Assembly: GCF_001905905.1 (NCBI RefSeq)
Contig: NZ_LIVT01000004.1
Span: 317,970-381,969 of the forward strand
DNA: 64,000 nucleotides
Direction: 5' to 3'
Origin: Streptomyces sp. CB02366
GTDB taxonomy: Bacteria; Actinomycetota; Actinomycetes; Streptomycetales; Streptomycetaceae
Part shown: positions 1 to 8,314 of the stretch, piece by piece
Layout: every line of letters begins with the position of its first letter
How positions within the stretch are numbered: position 1 is the stretch's first letter
Program-made: the position numbers and the translations under genes
Notes under the pieces: model-generated
Database searches by the model: none
Seen by the model: only the letters and a program-made list of their open reading frames with translations
What the model was told of the DNA's origin: nothing

Positions 1-2
1 GG

Positions 3-395
3 TTCCTGCGGGAGATCGCCGCCGAGCTGCTGCGGGACCACCGGCACGGGCTGCTGGGCGTCTGCCTGGGGCATGAGCTGATCGCGGCGGAGCTGGGGCT
101 GGAGATCGTCCGCAAGGCCGTGCCGTACCAGGGGGCGCAGACCGGGATCCGGCTGTTCGGGCGGCCGGAGACGGTGGGCTTCTACAACAGCTTCACCGGG
201 CGGTGCGACGCCTCGGCCGCCGCCGAGCTGGCCGCGCACGGGATCGAGGTGAGCCGGGACGAGGAGAGCGGCGAGCTGCACGCACTGCGGGGGCCGGGCT
301 TCGCCTCGGTGCAGTTCCACCCGGAGTCGGTGCTGACCGTGCGGGGTTCGGCGATCGTGACGGAGCTGCTGGCGGGGCTGCCCGTGGCGGGCTGA
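3..395 (+). CDS. anthranilate synthase, C-terminal glutamine amidotransferase part (5' truncated by window)
   Basis: The last 130 codons of a gene that begins before the window. The frame shows a class I glutamine amidotransferase: the nucleophile motif GVCLGHE (Cys codon at 63-65) and the catalytic HPES near the end. The stretch VPYQGAQTGIRLFGRPETVGFYNSF resembles fused TrpE-TrpG (PhzE-type) anthranilate synthases, which are usual in Streptomyces, so the missing part is probably the chorismate-binding domain. Its role would be to release ammonia from glutamine for anthranilate formation in tryptophan biosynthesis. A separate TrpG or another amidotransferase cannot be excluded from this fragment, but the QFHPESVLT ending fits anthranilate synthase well. 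Confidence 0.8.
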   Translation, partial: FLREIAAELLRDHRHGLLGVCLGHELIAAELGLEIVRKAVPYQGAQTGIRLFGRPETVGFYNSFTGRCDASAAAELAAHGIEVSRDEESGELHALRGPGFASVQFHPESVLTVRGSAIVTELLAGLPVAG

Positions 396-429
396 GCGGA
401 AGGCGGGGCCGCCCGTGGCGGGCCGGGCT

Positions 430-1425
430 TCACGCCCTCGGCACGAGGACGTTCTCGCTGTGGCGGCGGGCCAGGTGGTCGACGACGTTCGCGACGGTCG
501 CGTCGATGATCTGGCCCACCGCGTCCTCGGTGTAGTACGCCTGGTGGGAGGTGACGACGACGTTGGGGAAGGTGACCAGCCGGGCGAGGGTGTCGTCGTC
601 GATGCCCTCCAGGGACTTGTCGAGGAAGAACAGTCCCGCCTCCGCCTCGTACACGTCGAGTCCGACGCCGAGGAAGCGGCCCGCGCGGAGTTCGGCGACC
701 AGGGCGGTGGTGTCGACGAGGCCGCCGCGGCTGGTGTTGACGAGGATCGCGTCGTCCTTCATCGCCTTCAGAGCGGCCTCGTCGATGACGTGCCGGGTGG
801 CGGGGAGCAGCGGTACGTGCAGGCTGAGCAGGTCGGCCTCGGCGAGCAGCCGCTCCTTCTCCACGTACTCCATGCCCAGCTCGACGCAGGCCGGGTTCCG
901 GGCGACGTCCCAGCCGAGCAGCCTCATGCCGTAGCCGTGGGCGATCCGGGTGAACGCCTCACCGATCTTGCCGGTGCCGAGCACCCCGGCGGTCCGGCCG
1001 TGCATGTCCCGGCCGAGCAGCCCGTCGAGCCGGAAGTCGAAGTCCCGGGTGCGGCTCGCGGCGCGGATGACGCGCCGGTTGACGGCCATGGCGAGGGCCC
1101 AGGCGAACTCGGCGACCGAGTACGGCGAGTAGGACGAGACGCGGGCGACACGCAGGCCCAGCCGCTCGGCGACGTCCAGGTCGATGTTGTTGAAGCCGGT
1201 GGAGCGCTGGGCGATCATCTGCGTGCCGCCCGCGGCGAGCGTCTGGAGCACCGGGGCGCTCAGGTCGGCGTTGACGCTCGTGGAGATGATCTCGTAGCCG
1301 GCCGCGATGGGGGCGGTGTCCCGGTTGAGGAAGACGTCCAGGCAGCGGACCTCGTGGAGCCCAGCGAAGGCTTTCTCGATCAGGGGCTTCTCGTCGGACT
1401 GCACACCGAAGGCCAGGATTTCCAC
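430..1425 (-). CDS. D-2-hydroxyacid dehydrogenase (D-lactate dehydrogenase-like)
   Basis: 331 aa, the usual size of D-isomer-specific NAD-dependent 2-hydroxyacid dehydrogenases. The N-terminal catalytic half contains RSTGFNNIDLDVAERLGLRV. The Rossmann half has the dinucleotide loop VLGTGKIGEAF (about residue 150). The substrate/NAD motifs NTSRGGLVDT and SHQAYYTEDA follow, the latter carrying the catalytic His. The FNNID and YYTEDA forms are those of fermentative D-LDHs (LdhA family) rather than phosphoglycerate dehydrogenase. Likely reaction: pyruvate + NADH to D-lactate, cytoplasmic. The start is GTG, preceded by GGGAG five bases upstream. Between it and macR (80 bp) lies a strong hairpin, so it is probably transcribed separately. 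The exact substrate is inferred. Confidence 0.85.
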   Translation of the reverse strand: MEILAFGVQSDEKPLIEKAFAGLHEVRCLDVFLNRDTAPIAAGYEIISTSVNADLSAPVLQTLAAGGTQMIAQRSTGFNNIDLDVAERLGLRVARVSSYSPYSVAEFAWALAMAVNRRVIRAASRTRDFDFRLDGLLGRDMHGRTAGVLGTGKIGEAFTRIAHGYGMRLLGWDVARNPACVELGMEYVEKERLLAEADLLSLHVPLLPATRHVIDEAALKAMKDDAILVNTSRGGLVDTTALVAELRAGRFLGVGLDVYEAEAGLFFLDKSLEGIDDDTLARLVTFPNVVVTSHQAYYTEDAVGQIIDATVANVVDHLARRHSENVLVPRA

Positions 1426-1451
1426 GGGGTCTCCCGATCCGGAACTGTTGG

Positions 1452-1493
1452 CGGGGCGGGGCCGTACACGCGCGAATATACGGCCCCGCCCCG
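1452..1493 (-). terminator. hairpin after macR
   Basis: Perfect 15-bp inverted repeat (1452-1466 with 1479-1493) around a 12-nt loop, just past the macR stop codon on the minus strand. It fits an intrinsic terminator without a long U tract. The arms contain TATATT on the minus strand, which could also be a -10 element for the dehydrogenase gene. Confidence 0.55.
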
Positions 1494-1504
1494 GAACCCG
1501 CCGG

Positions 1505-2209
1505 TCAGACGTCGTCGAGACCGCTCTCGATGGCGTACCGCACCAGCTCCACCCGGTTGTGCAGCTGGAGCTTGCCGAGGGTGTTCTGCACGTGGTTCTG
1601 GACGGTGCGGTGGGAGATGACCAGGCGCTCGGCGATCTGCTTGTACGAGAGCCCCTTGGCGACCAGCCGCAGCACCTCGGTCTCCCGGTCGGTGAGCTGT
1701 GGGGCCTTGGGCTCGTCCGGCGCCGCGGGGGCGGGGTCGGAGGCGAGGCGGCGGTACTCGCCGAGGACGAGGCCCGCCAGGCCCGGGGTGAAGACGGGAT
1801 CTCCGGCGGCGGTGGAGCGGACGGCCTCGATCAGCTCCTGGGTGGAAGCGGACTTCAGCAGGTAGCCGGTGGCCCCGGACTTCACCGCCTCCAGGACGTC
1901 GGCGTGCTCACCGCTGGCGGAGAGGACCAGGACCCGCAGGCCCGGGGCGGCGCCGACCAGCTTCTTGCAGACCTGGACGCCGGGCATGCCGGGCAGGTTC
2001 AGGTCGAGGACGAGGACGTCCGGGTCCACGGCCCCGGCCCGTCGGACGGCGCCCGGGCCGTCGCCGGCGGTGGCGACGACGTCGAAGCCGGCCTCGGCCA
2101 GGTCGCGGGCGACCGCGTCGCGCCACATCGGGTGGTCGTCGACGACCATGACCCTGATGGGCCGGCCGCCGTCCTCCCGCTGGTCCTGTGCTCTGTCGTG
2201 CGTACTCAT
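1505..2209 (-). CDS. macR: response regulator, NarL/LuxR family (MacR-type)
   Basis: 234 aa. Receiver domain (about residues 15-135) starts IRVMVVDDHPMWRDAV and has the phosphoacceptor Asp in DVLVLDLNLPGMPG. A C-terminal LuxR helix-turn-helix (about 165-230) contains LTDRETEVLRLVAKGLSYKQIAERL. ATG at 2209 is chosen because it overlaps the stop codon of the kinase gene by 4 bp; the open frame continues upstream but inside the kinase gene. Family, partner and position between a D-hydroxyacid dehydrogenase and plsC match the S. coelicolor MacRS system (SCO2120/2121), reported to control membrane-protein genes involved in morphogenesis and actinorhodin production. The equation with MacR is by context and similarity from memory, not by alignment. 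Confidence 0.82.
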   Translation of the reverse strand: MSTHDRAQDQREDGGRPIRVMVVDDHPMWRDAVARDLAEAGFDVVATAGDGPGAVRRAGAVDPDVLVLDLNLPGMPGVQVCKKLVGAAPGLRVLVLSASGEHADVLEAVKSGATGYLLKSASTQELIEAVRSTAAGDPVFTPGLAGLVLGEYRRLASDPAPAAPDEPKAPQLTDRETEVLRLVAKGLSYKQIAERLVISHRTVQNHVQNTLGKLQLHNRVELVRYAIESGLDDV

Positions 2210-3441
2210 CGGGCCGATCCTGCCTTCCCCCGGGAAACCCTCGGTGCTCTGGGAACCTTCAACTCGACCTCGCAGCCCTGCCCGGGCACCGAGATCAGCT
2301 CTGCCGTGCCGCCCAGGTCGCGCAGGCGGCCCCGGATGGAGAGCGCCACCCCGAGCCGCCCCTCGCCCTCCGCCTGGGCGAGCCTGCCCTCCGGGATGCC
2401 GGGACCGTCGTCCCGGACGGTGACGATCACCTCGTCCGGCTCGTCCTCCACCAGGATCCACGCCCGGGCGTCCGGGCCCGCGTGCACCCGTACGTTGTCC
2501 AGGGCGGCGCTGACGGCGGCGGCCAGCTCCCGGGCCTGGGCCGCGGGGAGCAGGACCGGGGCCCCCGGCTCGGCGAAGCTCGTCCGGGATCCGGCGTGCG
2601 GGGCGAGGAGGGCGCGCAGGTCGCGGTCCGCCTCCTCGCCGGGCGGGTCGTCGTCCACCTCGACCGTGCGGACCACCGCCCCCTCGGCGGCGTTCTCGGA
2701 GACCCGGGTGGGGGGCGTCAGACCGCTGGAGACCAGGGTGCGCAGGGCGACCTCCTGCTCCCCGGCGAGCCGGCCCAGCTCGGCCGCCTCGCCCCCGATC
2801 GCGGTACCCCGGCGCTGCACCATGGCGAGGACCTGGAGCACGCTGTCGTGGATGTCGCGGGCGAGCCGCTCGCGTTCGCGGGTGGCGGCCTCGATCTCCA
2901 GGGCGCGGGCCAGGGTGCGCTCACTGGCGCGGGCGACCTCGACGACGTATCCGATGGCGATGGAGGCGACCCAGACCAGCAGGACGTTGTGGAAGGTGTC
3001 CCGGCTGGGGTCGCCGCGCTGGATGATGTTGGCGACGGCGACGAACGTGGAGGCGAAGGCCGCCCACCGCCAGCCGCCCTTGAGGGCGAAGGCGAGGACC
3101 GAGCCGGCCGTCCAGATCGAGGGCAGCGTCGGCCCGTCGAACGTCTGGGAGTCCAGGTCGGCGAGCGGGGTGACCAGGATGCCGGCCAGCGCGACGACGA
3201 GGTCCGCTCCGAGGAAGCGCTTGGTGCAGGCGGCCGCGGAGCGGACCTTAGGCAGGGTGGCGAGCGTCCAGACGACGAGGAAGCCCAGGTAGGCCGCCGC
3301 CACCCAGGGCCGCTCGAACTTCTCCCGCGCGAAGGCGGCGAGCAGCACCGCGTAGACCGCGGTCCCCACGCGGTAGCCCGTCAGGGCGCGCCACAGCGGC
3401 AGCTCGACCGACATCCGTACGACCCGCTCACGCCTGGCCAT
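2206..3441 (-). CDS. macS: sensor histidine kinase (MacS-type)
   Basis: 411 aa. The N-terminal third has about five hydrophobic membrane segments (for example TGYRVGTAVYAVLLAAF and AYLGFLVVWTLATL). The HisKA_3 phosphoacceptor block is ERERLARDIHDSVLQVLAMVQRRG (His near residue 200), and the ATPase domain carries DDGPGIPEGRL. The middle part AEPGAPVLLPAAQARELAAAVSAALDNVRVHAG is the N-box region. It forms a two-gene operon with the downstream response regulator, overlapping it by 4 bp, so the two are probably translationally coupled. The sensing part is mostly membrane-embedded with no large extracellular domain, which suggests an envelope or membrane signal; the ligand is unknown. Confidence 0.82.
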   Translation of the reverse strand: MARRERVVRMSVELPLWRALTGYRVGTAVYAVLLAAFAREKFERPWVAAAYLGFLVVWTLATLPKVRSAAACTKRFLGADLVVALAGILVTPLADLDSQTFDGPTLPSIWTAGSVLAFALKGGWRWAAFASTFVAVANIIQRGDPSRDTFHNVLLVWVASIAIGYVVEVARASERTLARALEIEAATRERERLARDIHDSVLQVLAMVQRRGTAIGGEAAELGRLAGEQEVALRTLVSSGLTPPTRVSENAAEGAVVRTVEVDDDPPGEEADRDLRALLAPHAGSRTSFAEPGAPVLLPAAQARELAAAVSAALDNVRVHAGPDARAWILVEDEPDEVIVTVRDDGPGIPEGRLAQAEGEGRLGVALSIRGRLRDLGGTAELISVPGQGCEVELKVPRAPRVSRGKAGSAR

Positions 3442-3471
3442 GCCACACCCCCCGGAGGATGGACGACGCGG

Positions 3472-4242
3472 TTACGCGCCGGACCGTTCCGTGCCGTTTC
3501 CGTCGTTCGCGGCAGCCTGCTTCCGCTCCCGCTTGGCCTCCTCCGCCCTGGCCTTCGCCTCCTCGGCGATCTGGCGCTTGGCGGCGGTGGCGTAGACGTC
3601 GACGTACTCCTGGCCGGAAAGCTTCATGATCTCGTACATAACCTCGTCGGTCACCGAGCGCAGGATGAAGCGGTCGCCGTCCATGCCCTGGTAACGGCTG
3701 AAGTCGAGCGGCTTGCCGATCCTGATGCCGGGGCGCATCAGCTTGGGCATCACCTGGCCGGGCGGCTGGATCTTCTCGGTGTCGATCATGGCGACCGGGA
3801 TGACGGGCGCTCCGGTGGCCAGCGCGACCCGGGCCAGGCCGCCGGGCTTGCCCCGGTAGAGACGGCCGTCGGGCGAGCGGGTGCCCTCGGGGTAGATGCC
3901 GAAGAGGCCGCCGCTCTCGACGACCTGGATGCCGGCCTTGATCGCCGCCTCGCCCGCGCCGCGCGCTCCGGAGCGGTCCACGGGGAGCTGGCCGACGCCC
4001 TTGAAGAAGGCGGCGGTGAGCTTGCCCTTGACCCCGGGGGCGGTGAAGTACTCGGCCTTGGCGATGAACGTGACCTTGCGGTCCAGCACGGCCGGCAGGA
4101 AGAACGAGTCGGAGAACGACAGGTGGTTGCTCGCGAGGATCGCCGGACCGCGCGCGGGAATGTTCTCCAGGCCCTCCACCCACGGCCGGAAGGCGAGCTT
4201 CAGGGAGCCGCCGATGGAGAACTTCATTGCGCCGTAGATCAA
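3472..4242 (-). CDS. plsC: 1-acyl-sn-glycerol-3-phosphate acyltransferase
   Basis: 256 aa, PlsC/LPLAT family. The catalytic HX4D motif is NHLSFSD (about residue 40), followed by the acceptor-binding block GIYPEGTRSPDG. The protein adds the second acyl chain to lysophosphatidic acid at the membrane. Start choice: the TTG at 4242 (encoding MIYGAMKFSIGG) lies 8 nt after a perfect AGGAGG, whereas the ATG five codons later has poorer spacing, so the TTG is preferred. The C-terminus is a basic, Ala/Lys-rich tail (AKARAEEAKRERKQAAANDGNG). A minus-strand TAAGGT at 4272-4277 is a possible -10 box. It is separated by 30 bp from the macS gene and may be co-transcribed with it. Confidence 0.87.
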   Translation of the reverse strand: MIYGAMKFSIGGSLKLAFRPWVEGLENIPARGPAILASNHLSFSDSFFLPAVLDRKVTFIAKAEYFTAPGVKGKLTAAFFKGVGQLPVDRSGARGAGEAAIKAGIQVVESGGLFGIYPEGTRSPDGRLYRGKPGGLARVALATGAPVIPVAMIDTEKIQPPGQVMPKLMRPGIRIGKPLDFSRYQGMDGDRFILRSVTDEVMYEIMKLSGQEYVDVYATAAKRQIAEEAKARAEEAKRERKQAAANDGNGTERSGA

Positions 4243-4444
4243 CTCTGGTGCCTCCTGTGTGCTGTCCGTAGACCTTAGCCTGTGGGGCCGCCCCCTCCCC
4301 TGCCCGGCCCGGGGCCCGCCGGGCCCCGGGCGGAGCCGTGACGGCCCTGGTCGGTGTCGGTCCGGTCGCGTACGGTGAAGCCATCCGTCAAGCACTCCCC
4401 CGGGTGCGCCCTCCCCCGCCCCGCCCCACGAACAGGAGACCCCG

Positions 4445-5224
4445 GTGCCGGTCCTCCCTGGAGCCGAGCCGTTCCGCCACGAGGGCGGAGAGGTCGGCGT
4501 CCTCCTCTGCCATGGTTTCACCGGATCCCCGCAGTCGCTGCGCCCCTGGGCGGACTATCTCGCCGAGCGCGGGCTGACGGTCTCGCTGCCGCTGCTGCCG
4601 GGCCACGGCACCCGCTGGGAGGACATGGCGGTCACCGGCTGGCAGGACTGGTACGCGGAGGTGGACCGGGAGCTGCGGATCCTCGCGGAGAAGTGCGAGC
4701 GGGTCTTCGTCTTCGGCCTCTCCATGGGCGGGGCGCTGTCCCTGCGGCTCGCGGCCAAGCACGGCGACGCGGTCAGCGGGCTGGTGCTGGTCAACCCGGC
4801 CAACAAGGTGCACGGCCTCTCGGCGTACGCGCTGCCGGTCGCCCGCCATCTGGTGCGGACGACGAAGGGCGTGGCCGACGACATCGCGCTGCCCGGCTCG
4901 CACGAGGTGGGCTACACCAAGGTGCCGCTGCACGCCGCCCACTCGCTGCGGAGGTTCCTGGCGCTGGTCGACGGGGAGCTGCCCCAGGTGACCCAGCCGC
5001 TGGTCCTGCTGCACAGTCCGCAGGACCATGTCGTGCCGCCCGCCGACAGCGCGCGCGTCCTGAGCCGGATCTCGTCCACGGACGTCCAGGAGATCCTGCT
5101 GGAACAGAGCTACCACGTGGCGACGTTGGACCATGACGCGGAGCGGATCTTCGATGAGAGCTACCGGTTCATCGGCCGTCTCGCACCGAACGTCGGGATG
5201 AAGGGGAGCACGTCCGGTGGCTGA
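4445..5224 (+). CDS. alpha/beta hydrolase, carboxylesterase/monoacylglycerol lipase-like
   Basis: 259 aa, typical of Est30-like carboxylesterases. The oxyanion stretch LLCHGFTGSPQSL is near residue 25. The nucleophile elbow is FGLSMGG (Ser near residue 96), the acid probably lies in LLHSPQDHVVPP, and the catalytic His in SYHVATLDHDAERIF. GTG start at 4445 follows an AGGAGA-like sequence. It overlaps the next gene by 8 bp, suggesting coupled translation. It is divergent from plsC, so a role in lipid turnover is plausible, but the substrate cannot be read from sequence. Confidence 0.8.
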   Translation: MPVLPGAEPFRHEGGEVGVLLCHGFTGSPQSLRPWADYLAERGLTVSLPLLPGHGTRWEDMAVTGWQDWYAEVDRELRILAEKCERVFVFGLSMGGALSLRLAAKHGDAVSGLVLVNPANKVHGLSAYALPVARHLVRTTKGVADDIALPGSHEVGYTKVPLHAAHSLRRFLALVDGELPQVTQPLVLLHSPQDHVVPPADSARVLSRISSTDVQEILLEQSYHVATLDHDAERIFDESYRFIGRLAPNVGMKGSTSGG

Positions 5225-5912
5225 GCACGACGCGGAGCGCACGAGCGGGGACGAGGAGCGCGAACCGCGCCCCACGGAGCCGGCGGCCGTCCCGGAGGGG
5301 ACGGCGAAGCCGGCCGGGGCCGAGGGAGCGGAGCAGGAGCGGGCGATCGACGAGGACGCGGCCTGGGCCGCGATCGTCGCGGGGTACGGGGAGGAGCCGC
5401 CGGACCCGCCGGGCGCCAAGCCGTTCAAGGCGGTCGAGGACCTGGCCCTGCCGGAGGACGGCCAGCGCAACACGGTGGATCCGGACGGTTCCGCCGGGAG
5501 CCCGGCGGACAAGGGGTCCGGCAAGGCGCCCCCGAAGCCGCCGGAGAAGAAGCCGCTGGGCAGTTCGGTGGTCTTCGCGCCCGGCGTCGCCGGTCCGCGC
5601 GACTACGAGCTGCCCGAGTCGAAGGACGACGGCGTCGACGACCCGGACGACGGGGACGAGGGCCACTTCGTGCCCCCGGAGCCGCCGCCGCTGCCGGAGG
5701 CCGACGTCACGGCGAAGTTCGCCTGGCTCGCGGTGATCGGCGGGCCGGTGCTGATGCTGGTCGCGGTGCTGTTCCGGTGGGAGATGACGTGGTGGCTCAC
5801 CACGCTGTGCATCGGCGGCTTCCTCGGCGGTTTCGCCACCCTGGTGGCCCGGATGCCGCACGACGACGATGACGACACCTACGGCGACCCGGGGCGCGGC
5901 GCGGTCGTGTAG
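5217..5912 (+). CDS. acidic membrane-anchored protein of unknown function
   Basis: 231 aa, not recognised beyond being a typical Streptomyces hypothetical. About the first 165 residues are charged, Pro/Glu/Asp-rich and probably disordered (for example DDGVDDPDDGDEGHFVPPEPPPLPEADV). Two membrane segments follow (FAWLAVIGGPVLMLVAVLF and MTWWLTTLCIGGFLGGFATLVAR), then a short acidic tail with DDDDD. The GTG start lies inside the end of the esterase gene. The stop codon abuts the stop of the opposite-strand gene with no gap. Topology suggests a large cytoplasmic acidic domain tethered to the membrane. Confidence 0.7.
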   Translation: MAEHDAERTSGDEEREPRPTEPAAVPEGTAKPAGAEGAEQERAIDEDAAWAAIVAGYGEEPPDPPGAKPFKAVEDLALPEDGQRNTVDPDGSAGSPADKGSGKAPPKPPEKKPLGSSVVFAPGVAGPRDYELPESKDDGVDDPDDGDEGHFVPPEPPPLPEADVTAKFAWLAVIGGPVLMLVAVLFRWEMTWWLTTLCIGGFLGGFATLVARMPHDDDDDTYGDPGRGAVV

Positions 5913-6677
5913 TCACCGCCCGGCGGGGACGCGGAGGGCGGCCAGGACCGGCAGGTGGTCCGTGGCCGCCCTCAGGTCGTCCTCGCTCACGCCGGGCAGC
6001 CCGGTCGGCGCCCCGCAGCCGAGCACCTCGACGCCCCGGGTCGCGAAGATCGCGTCGATGCGCTTGCGGGGCTCCCCGGACGGGAACGTCGGCTCCCCGC
6101 CCCACGGCGCGACGGCCCGGCAGTCCTGGAGAGGCCCGGCCAGATGCCGGAACGCCTTCCCGTCCGGGACGTCGTTGAGGTCGCCGCCCGCCACGGCGTG
6201 CTCCACGCCCATTGCGCCCAACCGCTCCAGCAGCAGGTCCGCCTGGGCCAGGCGTTCGTCGCGCTGGAGGCTCAGATGGCAGCTCAGCACCCCCAGCCGG
6301 GCCCCGGCGATCCGCACCACGGCGGTGGCGAAGCCCCGGCGGTGCAGGCCGGGGGTGAGCGGCAGCAGGACGTCCTCGGTGCGCTCGACAGCGACCCGCA
6401 GCGAGCACAACAGCAGGGGCCCGGCCGCGGTGGCCCCGCCGCTCAGCACCACCAGGCCGCTGCTCTTCGCGAGCCGGGCGGCGGCCTTGCGCCAGCGGAA
6501 GAAGCGCGGGGCCTCCTGGACGAGGACCAGATCGGGGGCGCAGGCGCGGATGACCCGGGCCAGGGCCGCGGTGTCGTCGTGCAGCGAGCGGACGTTGTAG
6601 CTCAGCACGCGGATGACGGCTGAACCGTCCGCCTCGGTACGGGGATCGGGCAGGGGCGTCAGGACCATGCGGGCCAC
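5913..6677 (-). CDS. endonuclease/exonuclease/phosphatase family protein
   Basis: 254 aa. EEP-fold motifs occur in order: RVLSYNVRSL (metal-binding Asn), LVLVQEAPRFF (catalytic Glu), SCHLSLQRDERLAQADLLL, VAGGDLNDVPDG (Asp/Asn pair) and TDHLPVLAALRV (catalytic Asp-His). This is a metal-dependent phosphodiesterase or phosphatase; the substrate could be nucleic acid, a phosphoinositide-like lipid or another phosphoester. GTG (6677) or ATG (6668) could start it; the first is listed. Within the usual 250-300 aa of secreted and cytosolic members, but no clear signal peptide is present, so cytoplasmic action is likely. Confidence 0.75.
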   Translation of the reverse strand: MARMVLTPLPDPRTEADGSAVIRVLSYNVRSLHDDTAALARVIRACAPDLVLVQEAPRFFRWRKAAARLAKSSGLVVLSGGATAAGPLLLCSLRVAVERTEDVLLPLTPGLHRRGFATAVVRIAGARLGVLSCHLSLQRDERLAQADLLLERLGAMGVEHAVAGGDLNDVPDGKAFRHLAGPLQDCRAVAPWGGEPTFPSGEPRKRIDAIFATRGVEVLGCGAPTGLPGVSEDDLRAATDHLPVLAALRVPAGR

Positions 6678-6686
6678 GATACGACG

Positions 6687-6724
6687 GACGCCCGCCGCGG
6701 CCCCGGAGGGCGGCGGCGGGCGTC
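6687..6724 (-). terminator. hairpin after glkA
   Basis: Perfect 12-bp inverted repeat (6687-6698 with 6713-6724) in the 70-bp gap downstream of glkA on the minus strand. Confidence 0.55.
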
Positions 6725-6747
6725 GGTGCGTCGTGCGAGAGGTGCGA

Positions 6748-7689
6748 TCAGCCCTGGCGGGCGAGGTCGGCCGCGCCCACGAGCCCTGCCTTGCCGCCGA
6801 GTTGGGCGGCGAGCACCTGGGCGTGCGGACGCCATTCGCCGCCGATCAGCCAGCGCCGGAACGACTTGCGGATCGGGTCGAGGACCAGTTCGCCCTCGTC
6901 CGAGACGCCGCCGCCGACGATGAACGCGGAGGGGTCGAACAGCGAGGCGAGGTCGGCCAGTCCGGCGCCGGCCCAGCGGGCCAGTTCGCGGAAGGAGTCG
7001 ATGGCCACCGGGTCGCCCTGGCGGGCGGCCTCGCTGATGTGCTTGCCCTCGATGCCGTCCACCGAGCCGTCGCCGAGGCCGAGCAGCACGGTGGCGTTCT
7101 CGGGGGTGGCGTTGGCGCGCTGCTTCGCGTACCGGACCAGGGCGCGGCCGGAGGCGTACTGCTCCCAGCAGCCCTGGCTGCCGCAGCCGCAGAGCAGACC
7201 GTCCGGGACGACCCGGATGTGGCCGAACTCGGCGGCTACGCCGAAGCGTCCGCGGCGCAGCTTGTTGCCGATGATGATGCCGCCGCCCAGGCCGGTGCCG
7301 AGCGTGATGCAGATGACGTCCTCGTGGCCCTGACCGGCCCCGAAGCGGTATTCGCCCCAGGCCGCGGCGTTGGCGTCGTTCTCCACGACGACGGGCAGGC
7401 CGACGCGCTGTTCGACCTTGTCCTTGAGCGGCTCGTGGCGCCAGTCGATGTTGGGTGCGAACAGGACGGTGGCGCGCTTGTCGTCGACGTAGCCGGCGGC
7501 GCCGATGCCGACGGCCTCCACCTCGTGGCCCTCGCTCGCTCCGGCGACCGCCGCGCAGATCGCGTCGACGATGCCTTCGGCCGTCGGCGGGGTCGCCACC
7601 TTGAACGTCGAGAGGATCCGGCCCTCTTCGTCGACCACTCCAGCCGCGATCTTCGTGCCGCCGATATCGACGCCGATGGTGAGTCCCAT
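6748..7689 (-). CDS. glkA: ROK-family glucokinase
   Basis: 313 aa, same size and type as S. coelicolor GlkA. The phosphate-binding motif GVDIGGTKIAAGVVDEEG is at the N-terminus. The catalytic Asp lies in VENDANAAAWGEYRFGAG. The ROK zinc signature is CGCGSQGCWEQYASG (about residues 167-181), with GTGLGGGIIIG before it. It phosphorylates glucose with ATP; in Streptomyces the same protein is central to carbon catabolite repression. ATG at 7689 follows GAGGGATTC. The gene stands alone between two hairpin or intergenic regions. Confidence 0.93.
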   Translation of the reverse strand: MGLTIGVDIGGTKIAAGVVDEEGRILSTFKVATPPTAEGIVDAICAAVAGASEGHEVEAVGIGAAGYVDDKRATVLFAPNIDWRHEPLKDKVEQRVGLPVVVENDANAAAWGEYRFGAGQGHEDVICITLGTGLGGGIIIGNKLRRGRFGVAAEFGHIRVVPDGLLCGCGSQGCWEQYASGRALVRYAKQRANATPENATVLLGLGDGSVDGIEGKHISEAARQGDPVAIDSFRELARWAGAGLADLASLFDPSAFIVGGGVSDEGELVLDPIRKSFRRWLIGGEWRPHAQVLAAQLGGKAGLVGAADLARQG

Positions 7690-7764
7690 GAATCCCTCAG
7701 TTCCGGTCGAGCCCCGCTAGGGCCAACCGTACCCGAGGCCGGGCCCCGGACCGGCCGGAGCCGG

Positions 7765-8232
7765 TCAGTCCAGGTCGATGCGTTCGGGGCCGGAGGGGCC
7801 TTCGTCGCGGGGGCCGGCGGGCCTCTCCGCGGCCTTATCCGCCGGGTCGCCGCCCGACGCGCCCTCGGTGGTGCGGGTCCAGCGGCTCTCCTGGCCCCCG
7901 ACCGCGGAGCGGTAGGCGGCGAGCAGTTCGCCGCCGGCGGCGGCGAGGTGGTCGAAGACCTGCGGGTTGCGTTCGATGACCGGTTCGACGGCGGACCTGG
8001 CCTGCCGGACGGCCTGCTGGAGGGCGCCCTGGGCGGCGATGCCGAGCAGCGGGGTCTGGAGCGAGGAGACCTTGTCGGCGACGGCGTCCACCAGCTTGCG
8101 CAGTTCCTCGGCGGCCGACCCGGGCGGGGGGCCGTACCGGGCGCGGCGGCGGGCCTGCTCGGCGGCGAGGTCCTCGGCGCAGGCGTCGGCCCACGCGTCG
8201 CCGTCGACAGGACGATCGGTGGCTTCACTCAT
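7765..8232 (-). CDS. conserved Streptomyces protein of unknown function (DUF5304-like)
   Basis: 155 aa. ATG at 8232 is preceded by AGGAG eight bases upstream (GCAGGAGCCCGCC). The first half has WADACAEDLAAEQARRRARYGPPPGSAAEELRKLVDAVADKVSSLQTPLLG, an amphipathic Ala/Leu-rich helical part. The C-terminal 40 residues are Gly/Pro/Glu-rich and probably disordered. No catalytic motif, signal peptide or membrane segment is visible. I associate it with DUF5304 from memory of Streptomyces annotations next to glkA; that label is tentative. It lies upstream of glkA and downstream of the ArsA-like gene on the same strand. Confidence 0.6.
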   Translation of the reverse strand: MSEATDRPVDGDAWADACAEDLAAEQARRRARYGPPPGSAAEELRKLVDAVADKVSSLQTPLLGIAAQGALQQAVRQARSAVEPVIERNPQVFDHLAAAGGELLAAYRSAVGGQESRWTRTTEGASGGDPADKAAERPAGPRDEGPSGPERIDLD

Positions 8233-8314
8233 GGCGGGCTCCTGCGGCGCGGGCGGCCGACGGTCGGCCTGCCGTTCACGTACCACCGACGTTACCCGAA
8301 CGGTCCCACGGGGT

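Noticed and set aside
2202..2208. Half-site of the reported MacR box (TGAGTAC) at the macR start, and the same at the qcrB start (26915-26922)
   Set aside because: It is simply the start sequence ATG AGT AC (Met-Ser-Thr); the second half of the palindrome is absent.
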